NCBI GenBank assembly: GCA_024233575.1
Contig: JACKPN010000008.1
Coordinates: forward strand, 1 to 64,000
DNA length: 64,000 nt
DNA from: Chlamydiales bacterium
GTDB taxonomy: Bacteria > Chlamydiota > Chlamydiia > Chlamydiales > Criblamydiaceae
Direction: 5' to 3'
The notes beneath the pieces are model-generated. The model had not been told where the DNA came from. It ran no database searches and worked only from the letters and a program-made list of their open reading frames with translations. This document shows positions 8,966 to 17,794 of the stretch, piece after piece. Within the stretch, counting starts at the first letter, position 1. Each line of letters opens with the position of its first letter. Position numbers and translations under genes: made by a program.

Positions 8966-9004
8966 GTAACGAGGGGGATTTCCCCCTCGTTACCAATTTT
9001 TTTT
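8966..9004 (+). terminator. rho-independent terminator after omcA-like copy 1
   Basis: A perfect 13-base inverted repeat (8966-8978 with 8981-8993) is followed by eight T residues at 8997-9004. It sits 22 bases after the stop of the first OmcA-like gene and 24 bases before the start of the second. It should end most transcripts of the first gene or set the ratio between the two. Confidence 0.85.
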
Positions 9005-9027
9005 AACCAATCAAAGGAGACAGCAAA

Positions 9028-9234
9028 ATGAGTAAAGTATGTTCATTGATCGCCTTAGGTGTGATGACCTTGCTCCTTAACGGCTGTTGCTGTGATTGGT
9101 TCAAGTGCTGCGAACCTTGCCGCACACCTTGTGAAACCGGCCCTTGCTATCTTGAGGAAAAACCGTGCTGCTGTCCCAAGCCGCATTTTTGGGACGACAC
9201 ATGCTGTTCACCGCAGAACTACCACTACGAGTAG
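9028..9234 (+). CDS. omcA: small cysteine-rich lipoprotein, OmcA-like (copy 2)
   Basis: This 68-residue protein has a signal sequence ending in the lipobox LNGC (lipidated C20), followed by a cysteine-rich mature part (CCCDWFKCCEPCRTPC and later CCCPKP). It is the more OmcA-like of the two tandem copies because it has the mixed acidic/aromatic residues of the classical protein. It would be anchored in the outer membrane and crosslinked by disulfides to OmcB in the extracellular stage. AAGGAGA is well placed upstream. The two copies share the lipobox region but differ in the mature part, so they are diverged paralogues. Confidence 0.85.
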   Translation: MSKVCSLIALGVMTLLLNGCCCDWFKCCEPCRTPCETGPCYLEEKPCCCPKPHFWDDTCCSPQNYHYE

Positions 9235-9246
9235 TTCAGTTAAATG

Positions 9247-9437
9247 CCTCTGCCTGGGCTGCTAACATGCTGTTAGCAACCTAAGTAGGGACAGTTAAGG
9301 AAATAGAGTGTCCTGAGCATAGAGGTCGCAAGCCCAGCGCCTCTACGTGGGAATAGGGACTGATAGGCAGGCCGGGAGCGTAAGCCGGACGAAAGTCTGG
9401 CATTTTTCATTCCTAGCCCTTATCGGTTCTTATTCCA
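9247..9437 (+). ncRNA. candidate structured RNA / leader between omcA and omcB
   Basis: The 250 bases between omcA and omcB hold many complementary segments. A closing helix pairs CTGGGCT (9254-9260) with AGCCCAG (9331-9337). Inside are hairpin 9261-9267 with 9271-9277 (seven perfect pairs, three-base loop) and hairpin 9288-9293 with 9309-9314. AGAGG at 9321-9325 can pair with CCTCT at 9247-9251 or at 9340-9344, either of which would make a pseudoknot. A second domain has a helix of about 19 pairs, 9348-9367 with 9419-9437, including several G-U pairs and one bulge. It encloses CCGGAC-GAAA-GTCTGG at 9385-9400. The G-U pairs suggest an RNA rather than a DNA palindrome. It matches no family I can name. 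It could be an omcB leader or a separate small RNA. Confidence 0.5.
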
Positions 9438-9489
9438 AGGGCAACATAAAATTGGCAACTATAAATCTCTCTAAACGAAGGAGAAATAA

Positions 9490-11085
9490 ATGCGAAAACA
9501 ACTAGGAATCCTAACCTCGTTGGTTTTTTTGTGTGCCACGGCACTCATGTGGGTAGGCTGTTCCAATAGCAATTGCTGCTACGAAAGAACAGTCTGCTGT
9601 GAGCAGCCATGCGCACCTTGCTGCGAAGACCCATGCTTAACATGCGATCCTTGCGATCCATGCTCCCGCGTGTGTCCCGCCCCATGCTGCGAACCTCTTT
9701 GCAGGCCTGCAGCAAAATGCCGTCATCCAAACCGCAATGAACTTTGCTGTATTGATGGCATTACCGTATACGCAAGCAACCCTAAGATGTGTATGCTTGG
9801 CGACCAGTACCCACTGGAATTCAACGTTAAAGCATGTAAAGATGTCTGCGACGTTATCGTCAACACCTCTCTTCCAGAAGGCGTGACCTACATCAGAAGT
9901 GAGCCTGAGGCGCAAGTCGACGGCAACAGACTGACATGGGATTTCGGCATGATGGAGAAAGACCAGTGCATCCACACGAAAGTTTGGGTTAAGTGCGAGT
10001 GCGAGGGCGAGCTTTGTGCATGTTTCTGCGCTACAGCGACACCTGTTCGTTTCTGCTCACTTCTTTGCGCCAAGCCTGTTCTCTCCTGCCGCAAGTGCGG
10101 TCCTGACGAGTGCAAGCCTTGCGAGCCTATCAACTACACTGTAACGGTCACTAACCGTGGCAGCTGCACAGCAACCGGCGTCGTCGTCACCGATAACGTA
10201 CCGGAAGGTCTTGAGCACTGCAGCGGACAGAGAACGCTTACATGGAACCTCGGCTGCCTTGAGCCATGCGAGACTAAAAGAGTCGACATGTGCTTTAAAG
10301 CTGTCAAGCGCGGCGAGATCTGCAATACTGCAGTCGTTACCGCTTGCAACGCCGACTCAGTTTCTTGCACCTCTAAGTGTATCGTTTGCCTAGAGTGCGT
10401 TGAGATCGAGAAAGTTGGTCCTAAAGAAGTACAAATCGGCCAAAATGCCGACTACACTATCACTGTTACTAACGTTGGCGATAAGCCTCTGACACAAGTT
10501 GTTGTTACTGACTGTGCTCCAAGCGCGACATCTATTGTTTCCGCTAAGGGCGCACGCATCAACGGCAACCAGGCTGTTTGGAGACTGAAGCAGATGAATC
10601 CTGGCGAGAAGGTTACTTTCAACCTGACACTTTACAGCTGCACACCTGGTTGCTATACCAACCGTGTATCTGTTAACAACTGCCAGGGCTGCTGTGACTG
10701 CGCCGAGTTCACCACACGTTGGAAAGGGCGTCCTGCTCTGACAATGTGCATCAACGACACTGCGGATCCAGTCTGCGTTGGCGAGCCAACCAGCTACTGC
10801 ATCGAAGTGACAAACCAAGGTTCTGAGTCTGACGACAACGTCGTAGTTGTTGTTCGCTTCCCACCAGAAGTCGTACCAGAGAGCATCTCTGGCGATGTCG
10901 AGGGAACGATCTCTGGCCAGACCGTCACTTTCGCACCATATGATCATTTTTCTCCAAGGCAGACACTGTGCTACCGTGTCAATGCTAGAGCAAAAGCATC
11001 TGGTGACGCTCGTATCGTTGCTGAGGTAAGCTCCGCAACAATCCAGAAGCCTATTATGGCTCAGGAGAGCACGATCGTTAACTAA
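9490..11085 (+). CDS. omcB: large cysteine-rich outer envelope protein OmcB
   Basis: OmcB is the main cysteine-rich structural protein of the chlamydial elementary-body envelope. It forms a disulfide network and in Chlamydia also acts in host attachment. The 531-residue protein starts with a signal peptide, followed by a segment very rich in CC and CxxC (about 25-80). Then come repeated DUF11-type beta domains, recognisable by INYTVTVTNRGS, ADYTITVTNVGD and TSYCIEVTNQGS, at about 215, 315 and 435. The ribosome site AAGGAGA is ideal. It lies after the candidate structured RNA and ends in a strong terminator, which fits a highly expressed late gene. Confidence 0.95.
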   Translation: MRKQLGILTSLVFLCATALMWVGCSNSNCCYERTVCCEQPCAPCCEDPCLTCDPCDPCSRVCPAPCCEPLCRPAAKCRHPNRNELCCIDGITVYASNPKMCMLGDQYPLEFNVKACKDVCDVIVNTSLPEGVTYIRSEPEAQVDGNRLTWDFGMMEKDQCIHTKVWVKCECEGELCACFCATATPVRFCSLLCAKPVLSCRKCGPDECKPCEPINYTVTVTNRGSCTATGVVVTDNVPEGLEHCSGQRTLTWNLGCLEPCETKRVDMCFKAVKRGEICNTAVVTACNADSVSCTSKCIVCLECVEIEKVGPKEVQIGQNADYTITVTNVGDKPLTQVVVTDCAPSATSIVSAKGARINGNQAVWRLKQMNPGEKVTFNLTLYSCTPGCYTNRVSVNNCQGCCDCAEFTTRWKGRPALTMCINDTADPVCVGEPTSYCIEVTNQGSESDDNVVVVVRFPPEVVPESISGDVEGTISGQTVTFAPYDHFSPRQTLCYRVNARAKASGDARIVAEVSSATIQKPIMAQESTIVN

Positions 11086-11121
11086 GGTTGAGGCCTTCGG
11101 GCAGTAACCTTTCGGTCAATG

Positions 11122-11155
11122 ACCGGCCCCGCTTCGGCGAGGCCGGTTTTTTTTT
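11122..11155 (+). terminator. rho-independent terminator after omcB
   Basis: The stem ACCGGCC/GGCCGGT (11122-11128 with 11141-11147), with an inner GC-TTCG-GC tip, is followed by nine T residues. It lies 36 bases past the omcB stop and closes the omc cluster. Confidence 0.92.
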
Positions 11156-11225
11156 GTCTCCTGTAGCTCTTGTGCAATGTGTGCATCTCTGGTATCCTTG
11201 GTCTGGCAAATGATTAAGGATAACG

Positions 11226-11546
11226 ATGACTTCAGAGACACAAAGCCGTATACTGGTAAAAATTTTCTTAGGATGTCCCCTCACCGCCGAACTGCGGTTG
11301 AAACTCAGTAAAAGCCAACGCTGGAAAGAATTTCAAATTATTGACGACAGTAAAGAGCTCTCTATCGTTGAGGTTCGCCATGATGACCGCGATTATTTAG
11401 GCTGCCTGATCGAAGGGGGAACTGCGTCTTTGCAAAGCATCGAGCATACCTTCATTAGCCTCAAGCGCATTTTATCCAAGGTTTGCGATGACTATCAATT
11501 CGACCGAGTTAAGTTTATCATTTTCCCACAAATATTCATCCGGTAA
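11226..11546 (+). CDS. small hypothetical protein upstream of maf
   Basis: This 106-residue protein is not recognised. It has no signal peptide or membrane segment and reads as a compact mixed alpha/beta domain, ending in a run of hydrophobic and aromatic residues (VKFIIFPQIFIR). It ends eight bases before the maf start, so it probably heads the maf operon. Its small size and position suggest a conserved chlamydial unknown, but this is only context. Confidence 0.65.
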   Translation: MTSETQSRILVKIFLGCPLTAELRLKLSKSQRWKEFQIIDDSKELSIVEVRHDDRDYLGCLIEGGTASLQSIEHTFISLKRILSKVCDDYQFDRVKFIIFPQIFIR

Positions 11547-11553
11547 CAAAGCA

Positions 11554-12135
11554 ATGAAACGATTAATCTTAGGATCAGGCTCAGCACGCAGAAAAGAGAT
11601 CATGGGATATTTTTCCTATCCTTTCGAGCAGCATGTTTCCCTTTTTGATGAATCGACAGTTCCCTTTAACAGCAATCCTCAAGCTCATGCTCAGGAACTT
11701 GCAGAGAAAAAGGCGGAGGCACTGCATCAACAGTTTCACGATGCTGTCGTTTTGACCGCAGACACCATTGTCTACCGCGGGGGCCGTCTTTATTGCAAGC
11801 CATCCTCGCTCGAAGAAGCGAAACAATTTCTATCAGAACTTGTTGGCAAGTGGCATAGCGTATACACAGCGGTATCCGTTCAGCACAACGGCAAGATCCT
11901 TAGCGGCCATGAAGAAACGCGCGTGCTCTTCAACAATTTAAACGACGACGAGATATCGCGATATTTACAAAAAATCGATTGGCGCGACAAGGCCGGCGGA
12001 TATGCTATTCAAAATTCCGGCGGTGTTATCGTCAAACAGATAGAAGGCTGCTTTTACAATGTGATGGGATTGCCGCTTAATCTTGTCAGAAAACTACTGC
12101 ACCAGACAGGAATCGACTTATGGGACTATCTATGA
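11554..12135 (+). CDS. maf: Maf-like nucleoside triphosphate pyrophosphatase
   Basis: Maf proteins hydrolyse non-canonical or modified nucleoside triphosphates to monophosphates and have been linked to division control. The 193-residue protein has the Maf start LILGSGSARRKEIM, the acidic core LTADTIVYRGG near 70 and DKAGGYAIQ near 145, all family motifs. The ATG at 11554 is used because the family sequence begins there. The reading frame is open further upstream, but that part overlaps the previous gene. Its stop overlaps the next start (ATGA at 12132), so it is coupled to the exported protein downstream. Confidence 0.92.
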   Translation: MKRLILGSGSARRKEIMGYFSYPFEQHVSLFDESTVPFNSNPQAHAQELAEKKAEALHQQFHDAVVLTADTIVYRGGRLYCKPSSLEEAKQFLSELVGKWHSVYTAVSVQHNGKILSGHEETRVLFNNLNDDEISRYLQKIDWRDKAGGYAIQNSGGVIVKQIEGCFYNVMGLPLNLVRKLLHQTGIDLWDYL

Positions 12136-13811
12136 ACAGAGCTGCCAAGCTCTTTATTATTCTTATTTTGCTCCCAACTGTTGCCTGGTGCGAACCTGAT
12201 GATAGCGCTCCAGCGCAAATTTTGTTTCTGATGAAAAACGGCGAAGTCGAGCGAGCTCTTGATAAATATCGGGAGAATTACGGTGGCGCATTCGATCATG
12301 ATCATGAACTTTTACAAGAAATCGGCTTGATGATCCTCAACGAAGGTTCCAGCAGCCGCGATCCTGAGGTGCAGCTGTTAACACTCTTCGGTGCCGGGAT
12401 ATCCATCAACGAACGCGCGTTCCCGATTTTACTTTCCGGCATCAAAAGCCCGATTCCTCAAGCGCAGCTTGTTGCTTTAAACATGTTATCGCGTTTTGAA
12501 AGCGATGATTCTGAAGAAGCAATGCAATTGGCCATGCGGTCGGACTTTCCGCTAATCCGTTTGGAAGCTGCGTTCCATTTGGCAGAGAAGAAACATCCGA
12601 ACGCCATTTCTCAGACGGAAGCGTTAATGTATAAGCTTCCGCCTGAAGCGTTTGTCCTTTTTCCTCAGTTATATGCTCAGTTTTCCACTCCGACGGCAAC
12701 ACGCTTATTGCGCCAACTTTTGAATCATCCACTGACAGACGTCCGCATCTCTTCTATTTTGAGTGTTGGAAAATGCGGTAGAGATGATCTTCTTGGAAGC
12801 GTCAGGACGTTGATGACGCAGTTGGACATCGCTCAACAAGAAGCATGTGCGACTACTGCAGGCACGTTAAAAGATGGCCAGTCGCGCGGACAGCTTCGCA
12901 TTCTCACCCGCTCGAAATCCGACAATGTCCGTTTAGCAGCGCTGTATGCTTTGCATCAAATCGGTGCGGATGATGTTGCTGAAGAGATCGTTGATATTGC
13001 ACGCGACGGCAATCCGTTTGCCATCCGCGTACTTGGAAAGGTTCCCGGAACAGAAGGTACGCTCTACGAATTATGCCAGTCTAAGAATCTCACAGTTCGC
13101 ATTAATGCAGGTCTTGCGCTCCTAGAGCATCATGATCCTCGTTGCTTGAATGCTATTGCCGAAGTTTTAATTCATGACAGCCGCGATCTTGCCTTCATCC
13201 CTGTGTCAACGGTTGGCAAAAGCATGACTTCCATCAAAGTTGTTCCCTCGGCATCTCAGAATCTTAAAGACGCTGCTGTCGCCTATGAGATGTCGCTGCG
13301 CTTGCGCGAGCAAACCCTTACCGACACCTTTCAACTGCCACTGGCCGCCTATCTGGAACTTGCACGACTGCTCTTCGAAGTTGGCCAGCCGGAACTGATT
13401 CCAACTCTTGTTCATAACCTTGAAACTGAGAGCAATAGCGCTTCAACAGCGCTTCTCAAGCAGTATAGCGTAAAGGCTGGAGCACCGCTCATCCGCAATT
13501 ACTGCAACCTGGCGTTATACCGCATGAAGGAAGACGGTCCATACAAACAGCAGCTAAGCAAGTGGGTCGCAGCCCATCATCATCATGAACTGATACGTTT
13601 CCGCCCCATGCTTCCCAACCAAGGTATCGATGACCGCCACCCATATCACCTGACGCCGCAAGAGACATCCCGGCTTCTTGTTGAGAGTTTTGAAAGCATT
13701 GCTAAAGCACAAGATAGCCACGGCATAGACATTTTGATTGAGGCGATCCGTAATGGCAACCCTAAAAACCGTTATGCTCTCGCCGGACTACTGATGCACG
13801 CAACACTATGA
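12132..13811 (+). CDS. exported HEAT-repeat-like protein
   Basis: The 559-residue product begins with a signal peptide (NRAAKLFIILILLPTVAWCE) and continues as repeated pairs of alpha helices. Units such as DNVRLAALYALHQIGADDVA and LTVRINAGLALLEHHDPRCL look like HEAT repeats, which usually act as protein-binding scaffolds. I infer a periplasmic location. It lies between maf and the LptD-like gene with four-base overlaps on both sides, so it may assist outer-membrane assembly, but no function is shown by the sequence. An alternative ATG at 12120 is less likely because the 12132 start gives the tight ATGA junction. Confidence 0.75.
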   Translation: MNRAAKLFIILILLPTVAWCEPDDSAPAQILFLMKNGEVERALDKYRENYGGAFDHDHELLQEIGLMILNEGSSSRDPEVQLLTLFGAGISINERAFPILLSGIKSPIPQAQLVALNMLSRFESDDSEEAMQLAMRSDFPLIRLEAAFHLAEKKHPNAISQTEALMYKLPPEAFVLFPQLYAQFSTPTATRLLRQLLNHPLTDVRISSILSVGKCGRDDLLGSVRTLMTQLDIAQQEACATTAGTLKDGQSRGQLRILTRSKSDNVRLAALYALHQIGADDVAEEIVDIARDGNPFAIRVLGKVPGTEGTLYELCQSKNLTVRINAGLALLEHHDPRCLNAIAEVLIHDSRDLAFIPVSTVGKSMTSIKVVPSASQNLKDAAVAYEMSLRLREQTLTDTFQLPLAAYLELARLLFEVGQPELIPTLVHNLETESNSASTALLKQYSVKAGAPLIRNYCNLALYRMKEDGPYKQQLSKWVAAHHHHELIRFRPMLPNQGIDDRHPYHLTPQETSRLLVESFESIAKAQDSHGIDILIEAIRNGNPKNRYALAGLLMHATL

Positions 13812-15985
13812 TAAAGACATTATGTCAACCAACAGTATGGATCGCGATCATTGCTTGCTTTGTTGCAGGCTTTTGTACGGCGGCAGCCAACCATGAAGAG
13901 CTTGAAGAGGTTCTTGCCCGCGGCATCGACTTAGACCTTCAGGATCCGGAGTATGCCGAAGGCGTCCTTTCCACTTATCGCGGCGGCATTGTTACCGGTT
14001 CAAATTTTCGCATGCAGGCGGATCACATCATCTACACAAAGAAAGAGGTCGACGGTCAGCCGATAGAAACGATCGAAGCTGAGGGCAACTTAATGCTCGA
14101 GTTCGGCAGATATGTTTTTGTCGGTCAGCGCATTGAATATGATGTGCTGACAGGTGCAGGCATTATCTTTTGCGGGCGCAGTTCAGCAGAACCCTGGTAT
14201 TTCGGCGGCAAGTACATTATCTTAAACGCCGATGGCTCCATCAGCATCCATGATGGTTTCTTGACCACTGCGCAAGGGAGTGATCGTGACTGGGAAGTGG
14301 CTTCCCCCTATTCGACCATCCTCTGCAACCGTTATTTGACTGCCAACCATGTTCGATTCAACTATTTCAATGTTCCTTTGCTATGGCTTCCCCGTTTTAA
14401 GATCGATCTATCCACAATTTTCAATGCGCCGGTCCGCTATTCGATCCGTTGGGGCGGTCAGCAAGGCCCACGAGGAAGAATGATTTATGAGATCTTTTCT
14501 TGGGAGAGATTTCAAGCCTATGCGCGCCTGGAATATCGCATCAAGCGTGGCTTTGGAGGCGGTATCGAGACAAACTATGCCAAGCCCAATTGCAGCGAGT
14601 ATTGCAATACCATATCATATATTGCTAGCGACAATTCTATTTCCGATCCCAACGAACGCACCCGCTACCGTTTTTATGGTGTGTATCACAACTTGCTCCA
14701 GAATGGTAAGACACGCATCGACGCGCGTTATGATAAGCTCAGCGATCGCGATATGGCCACTGATTACTGCGACGAATATTTGAAGATTGAGACCGCGGGA
14801 CGTACCGAGTTCTACATCCGCCATCGCGAGACCGATTGGACAGCCAACATTTATACCCATGTCCGCTTCAACCAATTCCAGACGATCAACCAGGAATTGC
14901 CAACGCTTCGCGGCAGTTTGCGTCCTTATCAGATTGGAAGCACGGGCATCATCGGCGAGACCGTTGTTAAAGGATCATACCTCGACTTTTTGTATGCTAA
15001 CAATCTTTGCAATGTTACCGACTACAACTCCCCTCGTTATGAGTTGCGGCAGCAATTCTTCCGTCCGGTGAACCTTCACTACATGACCGTTACTCCGGAA
15101 GCTGAACTAATAGCGATTCATTATGGTAACAGCCCTGCTTCTGATGCGGAAAATCTTGTGTCCGGGCTGTTTACGCTGCATGCCAACAGCAAGGTACACC
15201 GTTTTTTCCGTCGCAGCAAGCATGTTGTCAGCCCTTATGCTAAGTATCAGTACTTCACTTTTCCTACTTCATCGCCGTCTGATCATTACATATTTGCCAT
15301 CGACGACGGCTGGTTTAGAATGAATACCCTTCAGTTTGGTATTGAAAACAGCTTCTACTCGCTTGACCCTTGTCAAGGGTATGTCCGACGCTATGTCGAT
15401 CTTGAAGTTTACGCCCTTGCCTTCTTTGATACTCCGACAGTTTTATCTTCAATTCCCAAGCTATACACTACAGCCACATGGTATCTCCTTCCCACGTTCA
15501 AGAACTGTTTCGACTTTGCCTGGGATTTTGATCATGATCAGGTTGCGCATATCAACGTTCGCTCAGAGTGGACAGTATCGCAAAACCTTGCTGTCGCTTT
15601 GGAATTTCGTCATCGCAATGCTTTCGATTGGCGTAAGGCTGTCCATGCCAATTTCATTCTGGACTCATATCGCAGCGTTGCTGAGCTCCGAGCCTCGCAG
15701 CTTTCCGATATGCGCGATACACTGCTCCTGCATACCTTTTACAGGTTTCACCCCTTCTGGGCTTTTGAGTTTCAACTGCGATCAGGCTGGGAACGTGTGA
15801 CCGAGCCTCCTTATCATGAGTATCAGGCCGACTTGCATGTAAACTTGCAATCTTCGTGGCAGCTAAAACTTTCATACCAAAAAAAGGAAGACGACCACCG
15901 CGTTGCTTTTTACTTCTCAATGGGAGCCAAATGCCCCAACCAATGCCAGCCTAACTACTGTTGCTCTCCGTGGCCGGAATTTTGA
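13808..15985 (+). CDS. lptD: LptD/OstA-like outer-membrane LPS-assembly protein
   Basis: LptD is the outer-membrane barrel that inserts lipopolysaccharide into the outer leaflet. This 725-residue protein has a signal peptide and an OstA-like N-terminal domain (TGSNFRMQADHIIY, TIEAEGNLMLEFGRY; about 60-110). A region with FNVPLLWLPRFKIDLST near 190 is typical of LptD, and long alternating strands consistent with a barrel fill the rest. The last residues include several cysteines (CPNQCQPNYCCSPW), in keeping with disulfide-rich chlamydial envelopes. It overlaps the HEAT-like gene by four bases. The assignment to LptD rather than another OstA-domain protein is likely but not certain. Confidence 0.75.
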   Translation: MIKTLCQPTVWIAIIACFVAGFCTAAANHEELEEVLARGIDLDLQDPEYAEGVLSTYRGGIVTGSNFRMQADHIIYTKKEVDGQPIETIEAEGNLMLEFGRYVFVGQRIEYDVLTGAGIIFCGRSSAEPWYFGGKYIILNADGSISIHDGFLTTAQGSDRDWEVASPYSTILCNRYLTANHVRFNYFNVPLLWLPRFKIDLSTIFNAPVRYSIRWGGQQGPRGRMIYEIFSWERFQAYARLEYRIKRGFGGGIETNYAKPNCSEYCNTISYIASDNSISDPNERTRYRFYGVYHNLLQNGKTRIDARYDKLSDRDMATDYCDEYLKIETAGRTEFYIRHRETDWTANIYTHVRFNQFQTINQELPTLRGSLRPYQIGSTGIIGETVVKGSYLDFLYANNLCNVTDYNSPRYELRQQFFRPVNLHYMTVTPEAELIAIHYGNSPASDAENLVSGLFTLHANSKVHRFFRRSKHVVSPYAKYQYFTFPTSSPSDHYIFAIDDGWFRMNTLQFGIENSFYSLDPCQGYVRRYVDLEVYALAFFDTPTVLSSIPKLYTTATWYLLPTFKNCFDFAWDFDHDQVAHINVRSEWTVSQNLAVALEFRHRNAFDWRKAVHANFILDSYRSVAELRASQLSDMRDTLLLHTFYRFHPFWAFEFQLRSGWERVTEPPYHEYQADLHVNLQSSWQLKLSYQKKEDDHRVAFYFSMGAKCPNQCQPNYCCSPWPEF

Positions 15986-16006
15986 AGGAAAGAGAAGGTT
16001 GAACAG

Positions 16007-16759
16007 CTATTCATCTAAGGAGACTATCCATGACTTTATCTGTTCGATAGCCCATTCCGGATCATCCAGAGTGAGGTCGTGACCAGCCCACGGGTGAATA
16101 TGATGCGGAACGCGCCAAGCTTTTTCGATGTTGCGTGAACAGGAAGGATCGCAAAGCCGATCGGCAATGCTTGATAGAATCAACGTAGGAACTTTAGGAG
16201 GCGTGCTCCCGCCAGGGTAAAATTTTGCAGCAAACAGATGGCGCAGAATAGTAGAGACAGTAACAGGATGTTTCTTGCGTATCGCAACGCGGTGAATAAC
16301 AATTTTTTTCCTTCCTTCTATTTTATTGCTGGAGATGTCAAGAAACATTGCCTCACGGCTCTCTGCACGACGCTGAAAGAGCGACCAAACAAATTTAGGA
16401 ACAATTTGCCAACGAAATCGTTTCAACGCAGGACTAAAGGGGGAAAAGCTCGTATTGATTAACACCATTGCTTCTATCTCTTCGGGATGTTTATCAGCCC
16501 ATTCATAAGCTAACATGCCTCCTAACGAAAGCGAAAGGATGGTGAATGGCGGCGGATCTTGCTGCAACGCCTCGGAGCGAACATGCTCCGCAAGTTCTTC
16601 AAGTTTAATTGAAACTTTCTTTTTAAAAAATTTTCCCGATCCGGGTATGTCAATGAAATGGAAACGATCTTCGGGAAAAGCACGTTGAAGCAAAGAGGGA
16701 AAATCCAGCCAATGTCCTGCTTCGTGTCCGACTCCCCTCACTAATACCCAACGCCGCAT
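16007..16759 (-). CDS. alpha/beta hydrolase
   Basis: This 250-residue protein has the hydrolase fold. The nucleophile elbow is SLSLGG (S78), the acid is probably in SSIADRLCDPS and the histidine is in WAGHDLTLDD near the C-terminus. The first position of the elbow is Ser instead of the usual Gly. Size and lid region are similar to BioH-type carboxylesterases, but I see no biotin genes around it. There is no signal peptide. Its 3' end faces the LptD-like gene 21 bases away. The substrate is unknown. Confidence 0.85.
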   Translation of the reverse strand: MRRWVLVRGVGHEAGHWLDFPSLLQRAFPEDRFHFIDIPGSGKFFKKKVSIKLEELAEHVRSEALQQDPPPFTILSLSLGGMLAYEWADKHPEEIEAMVLINTSFSPFSPALKRFRWQIVPKFVWSLFQRRAESREAMFLDISSNKIEGRKKIVIHRVAIRKKHPVTVSTILRHLFAAKFYPGGSTPPKVPTLILSSIADRLCDPSCSRNIEKAWRVPHHIHPWAGHDLTLDDPEWAIEQIKSWIVSLDE

Positions 16760-16855
16760 ACCTTACCCTCCCGATTCATATAGTGTCTTTATACGCACTT
16801 TTCAACAATATGCATCGAGTGATCTGCTGGGCTCAAGCTCTTTTTTGGTCAGACC

Positions 16856-17794
16856 TTAGGTGACTTCATCTAATACTGCCGCCACCCCGGCCGACATCAT
16901 ACGAGATGGATCGACTTGACAGCATATTTTATTTGTCCAGTAAGCACGAGCAAGAGTGTCTTGAGGTTTTTGATTGCTTATTCTCGATAATATTTCTGCT
17001 GCCAGTACGCTTCTATCCATATTTTTCATCCGTACCTTTTCATCTTTGCTCAAAGCTTCAGAAAGAATAGATGTCTGAAGAACAGTTAAAGCATACTCCA
17101 TACAGAAAAATGAACGTGCAGCTTTTGGATTATTTTCTTGGGAAAACTCTTTATCAAGCAAGCGGTCAGCAACCGCAAATGCGAGCTTCTTTCTTGCTTG
17201 ATTTTCTTTTCGCTTCAGAATCTGTTTTTTGAAAATAAGATTTATCAGGCGAGCTTTTGAGAACTTCATTGTTCTTTTCTTTGCAGAATCTTCAGCGTTT
17301 TTAGCAAACGCTTCACGCAGCTTCTCGTCTTTAGGGATATAGAGCGTTAGAAACGTAACGTCTTTATCGGCATAATTGAAGTAATCCACTGTATTTGTTT
17401 TAACTTTATCGAAAACAGCATGCGTCCATACTGGTCGACCTAAGGGATATTCTTTTTTGAACATTTTTGGAGGAGCAACCTCGAATCCAAAAAATTGCCT
17501 TATGGCGCGTGTAATTCGTTGCGCTAATGAAAACTTTTCTGGGTATTCTTTTTCTGTCGTTGTATCCCATCCGGTGGCTACCATCGCATGGCAAAGGTGC
17601 ATTTTATCCTTTTCACTGATCCCCGATTTTGCCTTTTGCATCAGATAAAAGATTTTGTGGAGGGTGGTCGACTGCTGCTCGTCACCGGTGATGACAAGAG
17701 CGCCTCTTAGTTTACCTTGATCCTGTAATGCTTTGAGTGCTTCAGCTGATCTAACCGTATACTTGTCAAAATATTTTGTATCAATTGCACTCAT
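16856..17794 (-). CDS. putative permuted NlpC/P60 (papain-like) cysteine hydrolase
   Basis: No annotation is obvious for this 312-residue protein. Its layout resembles the circularly permuted NlpC/P60 group (YiiX/LRAT-like). There is an early histidine in LCHAMVATGWD (H69), then a segment DVTFLTLYIPKDEKLREAF (about 145-163) followed by a lysine-rich helix. A late cysteine comes in ARSFFCMEYALTVL (C231), where the family has a Cys at the start of a helix. There is no signal peptide, so it would be cytoplasmic or a type III effector. Such enzymes cut peptide, ester or acyl bonds and include host-directed effectors. The fold call is an inference from residue pattern and order. Confidence 0.5.
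   Translation of the reverse strand: MSAIDTKYFDKYTVRSAEALKALQDQGKLRGALVITGDEQQSTTLHKIFYLMQKAKSGISEKDKMHLCHAMVATGWDTTTEKEYPEKFSLAQRITRAIRQFFGFEVAPPKMFKKEYPLGRPVWTHAVFDKVKTNTVDYFNYADKDVTFLTLYIPKDEKLREAFAKNAEDSAKKRTMKFSKARLINLIFKKQILKRKENQARKKLAFAVADRLLDKEFSQENNPKAARSFFCMEYALTVLQTSILSEALSKDEKVRMKNMDRSVLAAEILSRISNQKPQDTLARAYWTNKICCQVDPSRMMSAGVAAVLDEVT

Noticed and set aside
9348..9437. Part of the region upstream of omcB as RNase P, SRP RNA or a hammerhead ribozyme
   Set aside because: CTTATCGG recalls the RNase P 3' end and CAGGCCGG recalls SRP RNA, but the conserved cores and lengths are missing. CTGATAG is not the hammerhead CUGANGA core.
10390..10947. 185-residue frame opposite omcB
   Set aside because: OmcB is unambiguous; codon bias alone explains the open antisense frame.
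11488..11553. Longer N-terminus for Maf
   Set aside because: It overlaps the preceding gene, and the Maf motif starts right at 11554.
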